From JBOGTC01 sp050692055 (GTDB lineage: Bacteria; Chloroflexota; Limnocylindria; QHBO01), in the NCBI GenBank assembly GCA_050692055.1, contig JBOGTC010000113.1, positions 1 through 28,081 of the forward strand: 28,081 nt of DNA, written 5' to 3'. The notes beneath the pieces were generated by a model. That model was not told the DNA's origin, searched no databases, and saw only the letters and a program-made list of their open reading frames with translations. The position numbers and the translations under genes were made by a program. Below, piece by piece: positions 7,249 to 15,239 of this stretch. Every line of letters starts with the position of its first letter. Within the stretch, counting starts at the first letter, position 1.

Positions 7249-8027
7249 GCCGGGTCGTCCTACTGGGTGAGGGGATCGGCTACTCCGCCTCCCCGGCGAT
7301 GCATAACGCGGCCTTCACGGCGCTGGGCCTGCCGCACCGCTACGAGCTGGCGAACGTGCCCGCGTCGGATCTGGCCGCGCGGGTGGCCGGGCTGCGCGCC
7401 GACGACGCGCTGGGCGCGAACGTGACGAAGCCGCATAAGGTCGCGGTCTGCATCCTGGCAGATGACCGATCCCCCGAAGTCGAGCGCCTGGGCGCCGCGA
7501 ACACGCTCGTGCGGCGCGACGGCCGCCTGACAGCCCACAACACGGACCTTGCGGCGCTGGCGGCGGAGCTGGTCCGAGTGGCGCCACGGCCGGGCCGGCG
7601 GGCGGTGATCCTGGGTGCCGGCGGTGCGTCTCTGGCCGCGCGGGCTGCACTGGCCGACGCCGGTTGGACCGATGTCGTGGCCGTAACCCGGGAGCGCTGG
7701 GCTCAGATGCCCGCCCTCCTGGACGGGGCGGACCTGCTGGTGAACGCCACGCCCATCGGCACGGCGGGGAGCGCCACCGACGGCGAGAGCCCCATCCGAG
7801 AGAGCAGCCTCCGTCCGGACCTGGCGGTCCTGGACCTCGTGTATCGGCCGAGCCCGACCCGGATGGTCCGCGAGGCCCGCGCGGCGGGCGCAGCCGCCAT
7901 CAGCGGGGCGGGAATGCTGCTCCGACAGGCGGCGGCGAGCTTCCTGCTCTGGACCGGGCAGGAGGCGCCGCTCGACGTGATGCGCGACGCGCTCCACGAC
8001 GAGCTCGGCCCCCGGACCGATGCGTGA
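7245..8027 (+). CDS. aroE: shikimate dehydrogenase
   Basis: This 260-residue protein reduces 3-dehydroshikimate to shikimate (fourth step), probably with NADPH. The substrate-binding segment GYSASPAMHNAAF is at residues 12-24. ANVTKPHK carries the catalytic Lys65, and AHNTD carries the partner Asp101. The Rossmann motif ILGAGGASLAARAAL follows, then LVNATPIGT and the C-terminal GAGMLLRQAAASF. It starts at GTG 7245, overlapping the aroC stop by four bases (GTGA), and overlaps the next gene by eight. The sequence does not exclude a quinate/shikimate dehydrogenase, but the operon makes AroE the natural call. Confidence 0.93.
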   Translation: MSRVVLLGEGIGYSASPAMHNAAFTALGLPHRYELANVPASDLAARVAGLRADDALGANVTKPHKVAVCILADDRSPEVERLGAANTLVRRDGRLTAHNTDLAALAAELVRVAPRPGRRAVILGAGGASLAARAALADAGWTDVVAVTRERWAQMPALLDGADLLVNATPIGTAGSATDGESPIRESSLRPDLAVLDLVYRPSPTRMVREARAAGAAAISGAGMLLRQAAASFLLWTGQEAPLDVMRDALHDELGPRTDA

Positions 8028-9636
8028 GCGCGGGAGCGGCCTCGTCCTGGTGGGCATGCCGGGCGCCGGGAAGTCGGCGGTCGGGCGAATCGTGGCCGAC
8101 CGGCTCGGGCGCCGCTACCTGGACATCGACGACCTGTTCGAGCAGCTCCACCGCGTGCCGGTCCCGGAGTACGCCCGCCGGCACGGCGAGGCCAGCTTCC
8201 GGGCGCTGGAGGCCGATGTGGTCGAGGAGGCGGTTGCCGTCAGCGGGGCGGTGATCGCCACCGGCGGTGGATCGGTCATCGATCCGCTGAGCCGCTGGCG
8301 CCTCTGGTCGTATGGGCTGGTCGCGTTCCTTCACGCGCCGGACGACCTGCTCGCCGCGCGCCTGGCCGCCGATGCCACCCCACGCCCGCTCCTCGAGCCC
8401 TACGACCCGGGCAGCCTGAGCGCGCTCCGCGCCGGGCGAGTCCACGCGTACCAGGCCGCCGATCTCCACCTCGACGCCACCCGGCCGCCGGCCGAGCTGG
8501 CCGGCGAGATCCTGGCCGCGCTCGACCGCGCCGAGACGCCCGGCACGCAGCTGCGCCTCTTCGACGCCCGACTGCCGCGCCACCATCCGCTGGGACCGGA
8601 GACGACCCGGATCGTGATCGGCCACACGCTGGGCCGCCGCGCGCTCGACGACGCGCTGGCCGAGCTGGATGGCGGCGAACCATCGGCCATCCTCGACCGC
8701 CGGGTCGCGGACCGGCTCCCGGAGCTGCTGGCCGCATTGCCGTCGGGACGCTGCCTCACCATCGCCGCCGGCGAACAGGTAAAGACCATGCGCCGCCTCG
8801 CCTCGATCCTGGAGTGGCTTTCGACCAACGAGGCGGAGCGGGGCGCTCCGCTCATCGCCGTCGGCGGCGGCACGCTTGGCGATCTGGCTGGCACCGCCGC
8901 CGCGCTCTACGCCCGCGGCGTGCCGCTCGTTCACGTCCCCACCACCTGGCTGGCCCAGGCGGACAGCGCCATCGGCGGCAAGGTGGCGGTCGACCTCGGG
9001 GCGGCGAAGAATGCGGCCGGCGCCTTCTGGCCCCCGGCGGCGGTGATCTCCGACACGGCGTCCCTCGCCCGCCTGCCGCTGGCCCGCCGCCGCGACGGGA
9101 TGGCGGAGTCGCTGAAGGCGGGCCTGATCGGCGATCCGGTGCTCTGGAGGCTGGTCGCCGAGCGCGGCCGGGCCGCCCTCCGCGACGACGAGGCGGCCCG
9201 CTACGCGATCGTCGAGCGGGCGGTGCGGGTGAAGCTGGCGATCGTCGAGCGCGACCCGTACGAGACCGGCGAGCGGCGGACGCTGAACCTGGGCCACACC
9301 ATCGGCCACGCGGTGGAAGTGGAGAGCAACTTCCGCCTGGCCCACGGCACCGCCGTCGCGCTGGGCCTGCGCGCCGTGGCCGCCATCGCGGCCGCCCGCG
9401 GCGCCGACCCGGCGCTCCCCGGCGAGCTCGACGCGACCCTGCGCAATCTCGGCTTTCCGCTCCATCGTTCGTTCGACCCGGCGGCGGTCAGGGCCGCCAT
9501 GGTCTCCGACAAGAAGAGGCGGCGAGGCCGCCAGCGCTGGATCCTGCCCATGGCCATCGGCGAGGTGGTGGAAGTCGATGACGTCACCCCCGCGGAGCTG
9601 GACCTGGCGCTGGCCACCATCGGCCAATCGGTCTGA
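8020..9636 (+). CDS. aroKB: bifunctional shikimate kinase / 3-dehydroquinate synthase
   Basis: This 538-residue fusion carries steps five and two of the pathway. Residues 1-168 are shikimate kinase: Walker A GMPGAGKS (12-19), DIDD (35-38), FRALE with R61, TGGGSV (81-86) and the lid TPRPLL. After a short linker, residues about 195-538 are dehydroquinate synthase: GEQVKT, VGGGTLGDLAG, HVPTTWLAQADSAIGGK, and probable zinc ligands E363 (AESLK), H426 (LGHTIGH) and H442 (HGTAVALG), then SDKKRRRG. Both halves look catalytically complete. The ATG lies within the aroE end (8-base overlap). AroK-AroB fusions are known from several bacterial groups; no stop or frameshift separates the domains here. Confidence 0.95.
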   Translation: MRERGSGLVLVGMPGAGKSAVGRIVADRLGRRYLDIDDLFEQLHRVPVPEYARRHGEASFRALEADVVEEAVAVSGAVIATGGGSVIDPLSRWRLWSYGLVAFLHAPDDLLAARLAADATPRPLLEPYDPGSLSALRAGRVHAYQAADLHLDATRPPAELAGEILAALDRAETPGTQLRLFDARLPRHHPLGPETTRIVIGHTLGRRALDDALAELDGGEPSAILDRRVADRLPELLAALPSGRCLTIAAGEQVKTMRRLASILEWLSTNEAERGAPLIAVGGGTLGDLAGTAAALYARGVPLVHVPTTWLAQADSAIGGKVAVDLGAAKNAAGAFWPPAAVISDTASLARLPLARRRDGMAESLKAGLIGDPVLWRLVAERGRAALRDDEAARYAIVERAVRVKLAIVERDPYETGERRTLNLGHTIGHAVEVESNFRLAHGTAVALGLRAVAAIAAARGADPALPGELDATLRNLGFPLHRSFDPAAVRAAMVSDKKRRRGRQRWILPMAIGEVVEVDDVTPAELDLALATIGQSV

Positions 9637-9638
9637 CC

Positions 9639-10073
9639 ATGCGCATCCTGCTCCTGAACGGCCCGAACCTCGGCATCCTCGGCCGCCGCCAGCCGGAGGT
9701 GTACGGCACGACCACGCTCCACGAGATCGTGGAGGCGGTGCGTGCCCATGCCGCGAAACGCGGCGCATCGGTCGACCATCTCCAATCGAACCATGAGGGC
9801 GCGCTCATCGACCGGCTCGAGCAGGTCGACTACGACGCGGTGATCGTCAACCCCGGCGCCCTGGCGCACACCAGCTACGCCCTCCACGACGCGCTGGTCG
9901 CCTGTCGCCGGCCGGTGGTCGAGGTCCACATCTCGGATACGTCCGTGCGCGAGGCGTGGCGGCGCGTTTCGGTCATCGCCCCGGCGGTCACCGCCCGGGT
10001 GATCGGCAGGGGCTGGCAGGGCTACCTGGACGCGGTCGACCAGCTGGTTGGACCGATGTCGCAGGACTCATGA
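9639..10073 (+). CDS. aroQ: type II 3-dehydroquinate dehydratase
   Basis: The 144-residue protein dehydrates 3-dehydroquinate to 3-dehydroshikimate (third step) as a type II, normally dodecameric enzyme. Visible motifs are LNGPNLGILGRRQPEVYG (residues 6-23, with the lid arginine and Tyr22), LQSNHEG (48-54), NPGALAHTSYAL (71-82) and VEVHISDTSVREAWR, with the catalytic His97. The family usually has SN after this His, here SD. It starts two bases after the aroKB stop and is the last gene of the operon. No clear intrinsic terminator follows. Confidence 0.95.
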   Translation: MRILLLNGPNLGILGRRQPEVYGTTTLHEIVEAVRAHAAKRGASVDHLQSNHEGALIDRLEQVDYDAVIVNPGALAHTSYALHDALVACRRPVVEVHISDTSVREAWRRVSVIAPAVTARVIGRGWQGYLDAVDQLVGPMSQDS

Positions 10074-10124
10074 CCCCACCCCGGGAGAACTTGCGCTCGC
10101 TCCCCCACGCTCGGTACCACAGCG

Positions 10125-10178
10125 CTCGACCGGATCTGCATGTCAAGCAAGTGCTCTAACCAGCTGAGCTAGCCGCCC
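10125..10178 (-). pseudogene. truncated tRNA-Val(GAC)-like remnant
   Basis: Reading the minus strand from 10178, the sequence has the 5' half of a tRNA: acceptor GGGCGGC, TA, D-stem GCTC with AGCTGGTTA loop and GAGC, then an anticodon arm with loop TTGACAT (anticodon GAC, valine). The 3' half fails. The anticodon stem closes imperfectly, only a fragment of the T-arm is seen (GGTCGAG), and no GCCGCCC strand closes the acceptor stem. It cannot be a normal tRNA. tRNA genes are common integration targets, so this may be a scar of past integration or deletion. Confidence 0.55.
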
Positions 10179-10382
10179 ACCGACTTCGTGCTCAGATTGG
10201 ACACCTGCCTATCAGGCAAGGCATCCAGCGAGCGGACCGAAATCGTATGAGAACTTATAGTAACTGGACGCGAGTCGGAAGCACAGCGCTCAGCGGGCAC
10301 TTGACTGTTGCCGACTCGCCTTCCTCCCTCGCGCCGCGCCGGCCAGCGTGTTGAGCTCAGCCCGGATCGAGTGACTGGAACG

Positions 10383-10404
10383 ACTTCGGCTACAGGCCCT
10401 TAAG
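10383..10404 (+). repeat. direct repeat copy 1 (core GCTACAGGCCCT)
   Basis: The 22 bases here resemble those at 11531-11552. Both have TTC, then GCTACAGGCCCT after one variable base, then TAAG; copy 1 has one extra T. The pair brackets the truncated TPR regulator gene. Copy 1 lies inside the region still homologous to that gene family, so it may be ancestral coding sequence rather than a mobile-element end. Confidence 0.45.
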
Positions 10405-10413
10405 ATTGGCCAT

Positions 10414-11436
10414 ATGGATGCGCGCGCCGCGGAATCCCTCCTGAGTCTCGCCGAGGAGGCCAGCCCGAGAATGAGGGGTCCAGGCGCACAGGCGGCACTC
10501 CAGCACCTCGAGAACGCATACAGCGATCTGGTCGCGGCATTGCAATGGTTCATCGACCACGAGAGCACCGACGAGGCCCTCCGCCTTGCGAACGCGCTCT
10601 ATCGGTTCTGGATCGCGAAGCAGCGGTTCGACGAGGGCGCCACCTGGTTTGATCTTGTCCTGGGATCGCCCGGTGGCGAAACACGCCTGCGCGGAGCGGC
10701 TTTCATCAATGCAGGCTTCATGCCCTTCTGGCTGGGTCAGGACGACCGCGCGGCCGCGCACTTCGGTCGAGGCCTCGAGATCGGCCGCCAGATCGATGAT
10801 CCTCCGATGATCTCACAGGCGCTGGGTGGCCTTGCTCGCGTGGCGCTTCGCACGGATGTAGCCGAAGGCAGGCGGCTCGCCCGCGAGGCGCTCGCAGTCA
10901 GCGATGGCGCGGCTGACGAACCCGGACGCTCGAACGCGCTACACCTCCTCGGCGTCGGCGCCCAGGTCGCGGGCGACTTGCTGGCGGCCCGCGACTGGAT
11001 GACTCAACGGCTGGCGCTCGTCCGGGCGACAGGCAACGAGATCTTGATCGCTTCGGAAGCCAGCAACCTCAGCATGGTCGAGCGGCAGCTCGGGAACCTC
11101 GATACGGCGGAGGCGCTCGCGCGCGAGGCCCTGCAGATCGGCGAACGCAACGGCGACCAGTTCACGAAGCCGTTCGCCATCAGCGGGCTGGCGGCCATCG
11201 CCGCGGACCGCCGCGAATTCGAGCGCGCCGCGACCCTGGTCGGCGCGGCCGAAGCGATCATGGAGGCCCAACACATGGCCTGGCCGCCCGACGAGCGGCC
11301 GCACTACGAACGGATGCTGGCCGTGCTTCCCGAGGCGATGGGTTCGGCCGAGTATGACCGAGCGCGCGCGGCGGGGCACTCGATGGCTTCGAGCGAGGCC
11401 GTCGACTTCGCCCTCGCAGCTCGCTCGGCCGGATAG
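10414..11436 (+). CDS. TPR-containing C-terminal part of a LuxR/AfsR-type regulator (N-terminally truncated)
   Basis: The 340 residues match the helical, TPR-like C-terminal half of large ATPase regulators. Typical segments are SLLSLAEEA, LENAYSDLVAALQWF, LRLANALYRFW, ALGGLARVAL, and the C-terminal ATLVGAAEAI and AVDFAL. The NTPase and DNA-binding domains that normally precede them are absent. Family-like sequence (LERLRLQALKIGH) continues in frame upstream of the ATG to an in-frame TGA at 10372, and the ATG has no ribosome binding site. I infer a remnant of a longer gene. Its long open frame with GC-rich third positions suggests the truncation is recent or that the piece is still translated. 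A tRNA remnant lies just upstream. Confidence 0.65.
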   Translation: MDARAAESLLSLAEEASPRMRGPGAQAALQHLENAYSDLVAALQWFIDHESTDEALRLANALYRFWIAKQRFDEGATWFDLVLGSPGGETRLRGAAFINAGFMPFWLGQDDRAAAHFGRGLEIGRQIDDPPMISQALGGLARVALRTDVAEGRRLAREALAVSDGAADEPGRSNALHLLGVGAQVAGDLLAARDWMTQRLALVRATGNEILIASEASNLSMVERQLGNLDTAEALAREALQIGERNGDQFTKPFAISGLAAIAADRREFERAATLVGAAEAIMEAQHMAWPPDERPHYERMLAVLPEAMGSAEYDRARAAGHSMASSEAVDFALAARSAG

Positions 11437-11461
11437 CCGAGGCCGCCGGGCCGAACCAGGT

Positions 11462-11488
11462 GTCCCGGTCCCGCCCTGGGACCGGGAC
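11462..11488 (+). terminator. strong hairpin after the TPR gene
   Basis: GTCCCGGTCCC (11462-11472) and GGGACCGGGAC (11478-11488) form a perfect 11-bp stem with loop GCCCT, 25 bases after the stop at 11436. No T run follows, so it would be a weak or non-canonical terminator, or simply an mRNA 3' stabilising structure. Confidence 0.45.
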
Positions 11489-11530
11489 GGTCGTCACCTT
11501 ATCTGGCGCAAGCCGCCGATCCGAACGGGA

Positions 11531-11552
11531 GAATTCAGCTACAGGCCCTAAG
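11531..11552 (+). repeat. direct repeat copy 2 (core GCTACAGGCCCT)
   Basis: This is the partner of 10383-10404, located just upstream of the hotdog-fold gene. In one frame it reads GEFSYRP followed by a stop, which could be the end of a lost gene. Confidence 0.45.
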
Positions 11553-11571
11553 TAGGGCGACGAGAGCCAGG

Positions 11572-12333
11572 ATGTCAATGACGGCAGACGAAAGCACCGC
11601 GAACGGCGATCTGGTCATCGCCGAGCGCTTCCGTGGCCCGACTCGCTCGGCCAACGGGGGCTATACAGCCGGCCTGCTGGCCGCGCTGCTCGACGGGCCG
11701 GCACAGGTCACCCTGCGACGCCCGCCGCCGCTCGCGCGACGGCTCCGCGTACGACGATCAGCTGACGGTGCCGTCGAGCTCCTCGACGGCAAAGGGGTGA
11801 TCGCCGAGGCGATCCCCGCCCGCGTCGGGGCCGCTACCCCCGCGCCGGTGGGACTCGCGGCGGCAGAGGCAGCCTCCGCCCGCTACACCGGATTCGCCCG
11901 ACATCCGTTCCCCGAGTGCTTCGTCTGCGGCCCACAACGGATCGAGACCGGCGGCCTCCGCATCTTCCCCGGCCCCCTGGCCGGGCGCGAGGGCGTCGCC
12001 AGCCCCTGGGTCCCCGAGGGCAGCCTGGCCGACCCGGACGGCCACGTCCGGTCGGAGTTCATCTGGGCGGCGCTCGACTGTCCGGGTGCCTTTGCCAGCG
12101 GCTTCCCGGCGATCACGATCGTGCTCGGTCGGCTGGCAGCGAAGATCCGGCGGCCAGCCAGGCCCGGGCAGCCGTACGTGGTCGTCGGCTGGCCGGCAGG
12201 GGCGGACGGGCGCAAACGTTTCGCGGTCACCGCCCTCTTCACCCCCGACGGGGAGCTCCTCGCCGCGGCTCGGGCGACCTGGATCGCCCTCGAGGCGCCC
12301 GAACTGGAGGCGCTGCTCACGTCGGCGGAGTGA
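11572..12333 (+). CDS. predicted hotdog-fold (thioesterase-like) protein
   Basis: The 253-residue protein resembles uncharacterised hotdog-fold proteins with two acyl-CoA-thioesterase-like halves. The N-terminal part has FRGPTRSANGGYTAGLLAAL and VTLRRPPPL. The centre has HPFPECFVCGP and LRIFPGP, and the second half ends PDGELLAAARATWIAL. A CFVCGP dicysteine motif followed by GLRIFPGP is the most recognisable part of the family. No substrate can be named; an acyl-CoA or acyl-carrier substrate is only an inference from the fold. ATG 11572 and ATG 11578 are both possible starts, and neither has a strong ribosome binding site. The gene stands alone between repeat copy 2 and a convergent methyltransferase. 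Confidence 0.7.
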   Translation: MSMTADESTANGDLVIAERFRGPTRSANGGYTAGLLAALLDGPAQVTLRRPPPLARRLRVRRSADGAVELLDGKGVIAEAIPARVGAATPAPVGLAAAEAASARYTGFARHPFPECFVCGPQRIETGGLRIFPGPLAGREGVASPWVPEGSLADPDGHVRSEFIWAALDCPGAFASGFPAITIVLGRLAAKIRRPARPGQPYVVVGWPAGADGRKRFAVTALFTPDGELLAAARATWIALEAPELEALLTSAE

Positions 12334-12536
12334 GTCTGTCGTCCGCCGCGCGGGCCAGTCGGGCGGCTGAAGAGGAAGATCTGGCGCCGTGGAAGGCACC
12401 GCTTGCCGGGGTTCCATTACGCCGCCGCCATTGAGCCCTCGGAGTTGTCCTCGCGCAGCCGGTCGGCGTGCTTTCCCGTGAGAGCGCTACCGAGTTACAC
12501 CTTCCCCATCGTCGATGCGCCGGCGGTTGCCGACCG

Positions 12537-13487
12537 TCAGCGGCATCGGGCCTGAATCAGTCCGTCTTCGATCTGTACGGGCTCAAATCCGGCGGTGCCG
12601 AGTAGCTCGCGCCACTGCTTCTCGTCGCGCTCCCGTCCGGCGAAGAGCACGAGCATCAGCAGATCGAGCCACTTCGCGCCGTGGCGCTCGTTCCCCGTCG
12701 GGATGACGGCATCCATGACGACCAGACGGGCGTCGTCCGGAGCCGCTCCGCGGATGGTGCGGAGGATCGCGCTCGCACGCTCGTCGTCCCAGTCGTGGAG
12801 GATCGTCGAGAGAACGTAGACGTCGCCGCGCGGAACACGCTCAAAAAAGTCACCGGCGACGAATGTGCAGCGGTCGCCGAACGTCTCCTCGTTCCTCACC
12901 GTCTCCGGTAGATCGAAGACGATACCCCGGAGGCCGGAACGTCGCCGCACGAGCTCGATGAGCACCGCCCCGTTGCCGCCCCCGATGTCGACGACCGTCT
13001 CGTCGCCACGCCACTCGACGCCTTCGAGCCGCTCGAGCTTCCACTCCAGGGTCTGCCCCATCGCGCGGTCGAACGCGCCTCGCTCATCGCGGTGTTCCGC
13101 CAGCCACGTCCAGAAGTCCGTGCCGAACGTTCGGGCAAAGACCGGGTTGCCGGTGGCGTCGAGCTCGCCCGCGGCGCGGTGCCAGACGGTTCCGAAGAGG
13201 TGAGCAAAGTCGTCCACGCCGCTGCGCCGCAGCAGTACTGAAGCGTCGGTGTTGCGAAACACGCCGCGCTCCTCCTCGGCGAAAACCCCTTCGCTCGCGA
13301 GCCCGCGGAGAATCCGGTGCAGCGCGTCGGCGTCGGCACCCACCTCGCGTGCGAGGTCATCGATCTGCCGCGGTCCCGACGCCAACGCGTCCGCGATGCG
13401 GAGGTCTGCGACGACGCCGAGCGCCCTCGTGGCAAGTGCGCCCCAAAACAGATTCCAGACGACCGCGTCCGGTGCGCGGTCGCTCAT
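12537..13487 (-). CDS. O-methyltransferase family 2 protein
   Basis: The 316-residue protein is an SAM-dependent methyltransferase of the plant-COMT/polyketide O-methyltransferase type (Methyltransf_2). The N-terminal winged-helix dimerisation region (about 10-100) has LATRALGVVADLRIADAL and LHRILRGLASEGVF. The catalytic domain has motif I VVDIGGGNGAVL, acidic FDLPE, GDFFE, and ILHDWDDE with the catalytic-base histidine of this family. The C-terminus KQWRELLGTAGFEPVQI is typical. Substrates of such enzymes are usually aromatic hydroxyls of natural products or phenolics. No biosynthetic neighbours are present, so the substrate is unknown. It is convergent with the hotdog gene, about 200 bases away. 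Confidence 0.88.
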   Translation of the reverse strand: MSDRAPDAVVWNLFWGALATRALGVVADLRIADALASGPRQIDDLAREVGADADALHRILRGLASEGVFAEEERGVFRNTDASVLLRRSGVDDFAHLFGTVWHRAAGELDATGNPVFARTFGTDFWTWLAEHRDERGAFDRAMGQTLEWKLERLEGVEWRGDETVVDIGGGNGAVLIELVRRRSGLRGIVFDLPETVRNEETFGDRCTFVAGDFFERVPRGDVYVLSTILHDWDDERASAILRTIRGAAPDDARLVVMDAVIPTGNERHGAKWLDLLMLVLFAGRERDEKQWRELLGTAGFEPVQIEDGLIQARCR

Positions 13488-14243
13488 GCGCGCGACCCGG
13501 TGACGGCGGCGTCGACGTCGTCCGAGTCGAGAATGCGGACTGGCAGATAGAGAGCCTCAGCGAAGCGAGGGTCTGCCACATACGACATCGTCGCCTCCTG
13601 GGGCGATCTTGCACCTTCCCAACGGGAGGTGTACAGCGCCTTTCCTGGGGTTTTGCGCGCGGTTCCTCGTTGAGCCGACGCCGCGCCCTAGCGCCCTCAC
13701 GTTCGCCTGGAGCCGTCGGACCAATCGACCGAGGGCAACCCAGTGGTGCGAGGGGCGAACTGAGCTGGGGGCCGGCCACCGAAGCTCGCGTCGCTGGCCG
13801 CTAGCTTCAAACTCGAGCGGTGGGAGAGACTCCACGAGATGGTGGCAGTGCGGAGGCCAGTACTGCGTCGTCAAGGCCGCGCTCTTCGACGGAGACGCGA
13901 GGCGGGAGGCGGCGCTGCGACTCGGCGAGCTCGTGAAGGGCCGGATCTCACGCCCACGTGACCACTTGCGGTAGGACAAGCTGCCGCCCATGACCATGAC
14001 TGAGCGGAGATTCGGTCGAAGGGATGGCAAAGAGGTCGGACGCAGCTCGAGGCGGCGCCGACCGTCGCCTCCAGATCCTTCATGAGAAGGAACCGACATT
14101 GCGGGGCGTGGCCGCCGGTCGTCAACTGAACCTGCCAACTGGCAAGCACCACCAGAGTGCCGAGGATGATGAGCGCCGCGCTCGAGCTGACGCTGACCAG
14201 CCAGGCGAAGCGCCGTCGTGAGGGCGAGGCGTAGGATCAGGCG
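13488..14243. other. degenerate stretch without a confident gene
   Basis: No intact gene is supported in these 756 bases. Two coding-like scraps are visible. On the plus strand, a frame ending at TAG 13972-13974 reads QYCVVKAALFDGDARREAAL and onward with GC-rich third positions. Just before it, another frame reads FKLERWERLHEMVAV, as if one gene were frameshifted around 13845-13865. On the minus strand, roughly 14110-14225 encodes a membrane-helix-like segment (FAWLVSVSSSAALIILGTLV) with no ATG, GTG or TTG start in frame upstream of it. I read these as remnants of at least two decayed genes. Confidence 0.4.
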
Positions 14244-15239
14244 GTGAAGATCGCGGTCTTCGGCAGTGGCGCGGTGGGTGGCTACTTCGGCGCCCGCCTG
14301 GCCTCCGCGGGTAGCGACGTCCAGTTCGTGGCCCGCGGCGAGAACCTGGCGGTGATGCGCGAGCGCGGGCTCGACGTCGAGAGCGTCTTCGGCGACATGC
14401 ACCTGGACCCTGCCGCTTTCGGGGTGACCGATGATCCGGCGTCCATCGGTCCCTCCGACATGGTGCTCTTCACCGTGAAGTCGTACGACACCGATGCGGC
14501 CGCCGCCAGCTTGGCTCCCCTGCTGCATGCCCGGACGGGGGTCATCTCGCTCCAGAACGGGATCGACAACGAGGAGCGGATCGCCGGGCGGATCGGCGCC
14601 GAACACATCCTCGGCGGCGCGGCGTTCCTGTTCGCGCACCGCGCCGGGCCCGGGCACATCCGGCACACCGGTGGCCCGGCGCGGATCGTCTTCGGCGAGA
14701 TGGACGGTCGGCGGTCGGAACGCATCGAGGCGTTCCTGGCGGAATGTGGGCGGGCGAGGATCGCGGCCGACGTGGCGCCCGATATCCAAGTGGCCCTGTG
14801 GTCGAAGTTCGTCTTCCTCTGCGCGCAGGCTGGGCTGACCGCGGCCACCCGTGAGCCGATCGGGGTCATTCGCGAGACCCCGGACACAGCGGCACTGTTC
14901 CGTCGGGTGATGGAGGAGATCGTGTCGCTGGGCCGCGCCGAAGGCGTTGCCCTGCCGGACGATCTCGTCGAGCGCCAGCTCGAGTTCGCCGCCTCGCTTG
15001 AGCCTAATGGGCGCTCCTCGATGTACGACGACATGGTCGCTGGCCGGCCGATGGAGTTGGAGGCGCTGCTGGGCGAAGTCGTGCGGCGCGGCGCACAGGC
15101 CGGGGTCGCCACCCCCGTCTCGGAGACGCTCTACGCCGTGCTCCTGCCGACCGCGCGCGATCCGGCGCGTGAGCGCTCGGTACGGACCTCAGATGCCACT
15201 GCGGCTACGCCGCTGTCCCCTCCAGGGCGAGCACATTGA
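14244..15239 (+). CDS. ketopantoate reductase family protein (ApbA/PanE-like)
   Basis: The 331-residue protein belongs to the 2-dehydropantoate 2-reductase family, whose members reduce ketopantoate to pantoate with NADPH. It shows the N-terminal dinucleotide motif VFGSGAVGGYFGARLA, then VLFTVKSYDT, SLQNGIDNEE (conserved Asn), LWSKFVFLCAQAGLTA (conserved Lys) and the C-terminal SSMYDDMVAGRPMELEALLGE. It starts at GTG 14244 after AGGATCAGG. Other pantothenate genes are absent, and the family contains many paralogues of unknown role, so I leave the symbol blank. The family normally ends near LYAVLLP; here about 25 extra residues follow and overlap the convergent cyclase gene by 35 bases, suggesting loss of the original stop. 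Confidence 0.85.
   Translation: MKIAVFGSGAVGGYFGARLASAGSDVQFVARGENLAVMRERGLDVESVFGDMHLDPAAFGVTDDPASIGPSDMVLFTVKSYDTDAAAASLAPLLHARTGVISLQNGIDNEERIAGRIGAEHILGGAAFLFAHRAGPGHIRHTGGPARIVFGEMDGRRSERIEAFLAECGRARIAADVAPDIQVALWSKFVFLCAQAGLTAATREPIGVIRETPDTAALFRRVMEEIVSLGRAEGVALPDDLVERQLEFAASLEPNGRSSMYDDMVAGRPMELEALLGEVVRRGAQAGVATPVSETLYAVLLPTARDPARERSVRTSDATAATPLSPPGRAH

Larger units (their letters stand above)
10074..10413. other. gene-free stretch after the shikimate operon
   Basis: This 340-base stretch holds a minus-strand tRNA-Val-like remnant (10125-10178), a small palindrome TGCCT-ATC-AGGCA near 10207, a locally AT-richer patch around 10245-10265, and the first copy of a 22-base direct repeat (10383-10404). 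From 10375 the frame of the next gene is open and matches its family, so the upstream part of that gene has been lost here. I see no intact gene and no convincing promoter. Confidence 0.5.

Noticed and set aside
7900..9768. Long antisense open frame across aroE, aroK-aroB and aroQ
   Set aside because: Its composition is that of the mirror of GC-rich codons, it has no recognisable domain, and the plus-strand genes are unmistakable.
12450..12510. tRNA-like sequence on the minus strand (AACTCGGTAGCGC)
   Set aside because: The D-arm-like word is present, but no anticodon stem, T-arm or closing acceptor stem can be formed around it.
13557..14789. Minus-strand open frame of about 410 codons
   Set aside because: Much of it is antisense to the ketopantoate-reductase-type gene, and the rest is low-complexity with no motifs.
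15130..15239. Separate small gene in the ketopantoate-reductase tail
   Set aside because: It is continuous in frame with the reductase and shows no independent start or family; it is better explained as a C-terminal extension.
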